A DNA stretch of 64,000 nt from Solea solea. Taxonomy: Eukaryota > Chordata > Actinopteri > Pleuronectiformes > Soleidae. A model generated the notes under the pieces. The model did not search any database. It was not told where the DNA came from and saw only the letters and a list, made by a program, of their open reading frames with translations. A program made the position numbers and the translations under genes. The first letter of the stretch is position 1. The number at the start of each line of letters is the position of its first letter. The stretch is from positions 13,699,087 to 13,763,086 of the forward strand of contig NC_081140.1 of NCBI RefSeq assembly GCF_958295425.1, read 5' to 3'. This document shows, in pieces, positions 15,011 to 64,000 of this stretch.

Positions 15011-15948
15011 GGCTCATCTCTATAGCCATCTTTCTGTCTCTTCTCTGCTTGTGTGCTTTCAAGTATCAAATAAAACCTGCAAAATGCAGTAAAAGAAAAT
15101 CATCTCGGAGGACACTACTTACATTGACTTTGAGGACACCGTGACTCAGCTCCTTCTTCTGAATGACGCATGCTAAGTGCATAGTATGCTAGTACTCTGA
15201 ATTGAAGACATTTAGCTCCTGTCATAATCAAAGACTAAATCCCTGCCTTATTGCCTCCTGGGTGCAAAGGCCTCAACTCTGTTTAATTGCCACAAGCCAA
15301 ACCATCTAAGCTGCATCTCCCTCAGTGTTTAGCCCCTCTGAGGCTTACGGCTGACAATGGAATTACTCTGACTCCCATGGGAGAGGGAGGAAGAGAAAGA
15401 TGCTGCAGGAGAGAAGAAGGATGGATGCAGCTGTCTGTCCCGAAAATGAGAAGAGACAGGAAAAGGCACGAGATGACACAAATCACAAGGAGGTCAGAAA
15501 AGAAAAGGTTACATGGTGAAGACCGGCTGTTGCCAAAAGCGAAGCCTGCAGTTTGCCTGTCTAAATGTTTACTCCACTGTGAGATATTACATGCAGGCTG
15601 AACGGGGCAATATGATATAGAGCTATATGAGAAGAGGGAGAGGTGGGGCTGGACGGTGACACTTTTAGTCACTTTACTCGTTTAATTCTTGGAAAAATTG
15701 TGTGTTTTTGCGTTCATTTACAGTACGAGAACAAATATATATCTTTTTTTTTTATGTTCAAACACAGTTTTGGTCAACCACCAGTCTGGATGACTGACAA
15801 ACCAAATCAGGTTTTGCGGAAGCAAGATAGCGGAGGATGTCAGTGCCTCTTTGTCACAGATGAAAGCTTTGGGGTATTTGAAGACTGAGTTGCGTCGTTG
15901 TAGTGGAAAAGGATTTCACATTTGATGAAAGGGTTTTCTCTCTGTCTT

Positions 15949-15973
15949 TGTGTGTGTGTGTGTGTGTGTGTGT
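15949..15973. repeat. (TG)n microsatellite
   Basis: 25-base TG tract, 525 bp before exon 3. Confidence 0.95.
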
Positions 15974-16497
15974 ACAAGGTTCTTAAAGATGTTAAATTCT
16001 GATCTGGTGGATTTTTGATTACCAGCAGCTTGGCTGATCTCGACATGTGCATGGAAATGATGTGGTCTCATGCTTCATAGCCATATGTATGTGAATTGGT
16101 AGAGAAGGATGTGGGGCTTTTTTTTGTTGTTTATTTTTCGGGGAAAGAAATCAACAAAAATAAGGCATAGATTGTTCTTTTTCCTGTAGAAGTGTTTGGT
16201 AAATGAATCACCCTTATAAAGGTTCACACACACCACATAGAGAGTGGTGCTTGTGGAGTTTTAATTGGGAGTTAGCTGACACATGCTGAGGCTGTAGCTT
16301 AATAAAATGGTTGACAAAATCCGACAGAGTAAATGCACTTTTCTCCGTTTGTACCACTTGTTTTTGCAGAAAAGGCTTTGAAAGCAGAGTGGTGTGTTCC
16401 CTATTAACTTTCATTTAATCTCCTTCTCTCCTCCTTCCACCCTGATCCCTCTATCTGCAACTCCATCTCTCCTTTCCCTCACACATCCTTGCAACAG

Positions 16498-63779
<47,282 letters not shown>

Positions 63780-63808
63780 AAACCAAAAACACCTGCCGTG
63801 CCTTACTG

Positions 63809-63839
<31 letters not shown>

Positions 63840-64000
63840 GACTTTGACAAGGACACACACACACTTACACACATCTCCATATGTGCATACATACAGTACT
63901 ATCACACACGTCACATCATAACACACACATGCATAAAGTTAAGCTCAAATACAAATACTCAAACACACATTTTTACACACTTGAATACACAAACATCATA
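63780..64000 (+). other. gria4 3' UTR (start), long-tail form
   Basis: Sequence following the stop codon, rich in CA repeats (63814-63839 and scattered copies to the window end). No AATAAA hexamer is visible before the window ends, so the 3' UTR probably runs out of the window. Confidence 0.75.
63814..63839. repeat. (CA)n microsatellite in 3' UTR
   Basis: 26-base CA tract beginning 35 bases after the long-tail stop codon. Confidence 0.95.

Larger units (their letters stand above)
1..16497 (+). other. 3' part of intron 2 of gria4 (no coding exon seen)
   Basis: This 16.5 kb stretch precedes the first recognisable exon. I looked for the exon 2 protein (N-terminal start of the amino-terminal domain) and found nothing resembling it; the short open frames here are low-complexity or unrelated to any family I recognise. 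Contents: an ACTTAAGTA-rich fish repeat near 1.8-2.1 kb, a hairpin at 924-960, microsatellites around 6.9-7.4 kb, 9.87 kb, 11.92 kb, 14.99 kb and 15.95 kb, and a SINE fragment at 13.47 kb. The assignment to intron 2 follows from exon 3 being the first exon present. Confidence 0.85.

Noticed and set aside
1..16497. Search for gria4 exon 1 or 2
   Set aside because: No sequence resembling the signal peptide or the VQIGGLF-type start of the mature protein was found on the + strand.

Overview
The window is vertebrate nuclear DNA, almost certainly from a teleost fish. Evidence: a multi-exon neuronal gene with GT-AG introns, dense CA/TG and CT microsatellites, several copies of a tRNA-headed SINE-like family of the kind common in fish genomes, and no bacterial gene organisation. 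I cannot name the species.

The only protein-coding gene I can support is an AMPA-type glutamate receptor subunit on the + strand, best matched to GluA4 (gria4; gria4a or gria4b cannot be told apart here). The window holds exon 3 to the last exon. Exons 1-2 (signal peptide and start of the amino-terminal domain) lie upstream, so the first 16.5 kb is part of intron 2. Exons: 16498-16737, 19323-19375, 19665-19796, 21859-21912, 22456-22614, 26198-26365, 26847-26951, 27730-27840, 34120-34326, 36339-36554, 37184-37344, 47438-47636, 52498-52745, flop 56145-56259, flip 57674-57788, 59454-59591 (or 59699), 63615-63779. With one of flip/flop included, the phases close exactly: 2 nt + 823 codons including the stop for the long tail, or 804 codons including the stop for the short tail.

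Region by region: 16-28 kb encodes the amino-terminal domain and its linker. 34-37 kb encodes the first half of the ligand-binding domain, M1 and the pore loop (Gln at the Q/R site). 47-53 kb encodes M3 and most of the second ligand-binding half. 56-58 kb carries the mutually exclusive flop and flip exons. 59-64 kb carries M4 and two alternative C-tails. The exon 13/intron 13 boundary carries the R/G RNA-editing hairpin, with the target adenosine opposite a cytosine.

The points most worth a second look are: two introns that, as I recall the mammalian GRIA exon structure, split exons that are single there (19376-19664 and 36555-37183); an AT-rich hairpin just upstream of the flip acceptor; a short C-tail that keeps the PDZ-type end but lacks the serine of the usual SVKI and the NSF-site-like segment; an unclassified repeat shared by three introns; and a CT microsatellite of about 80 nt that doubles as the polypyrimidine tract of the M4 exon. 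I found no evidence of a wholly new biological system.
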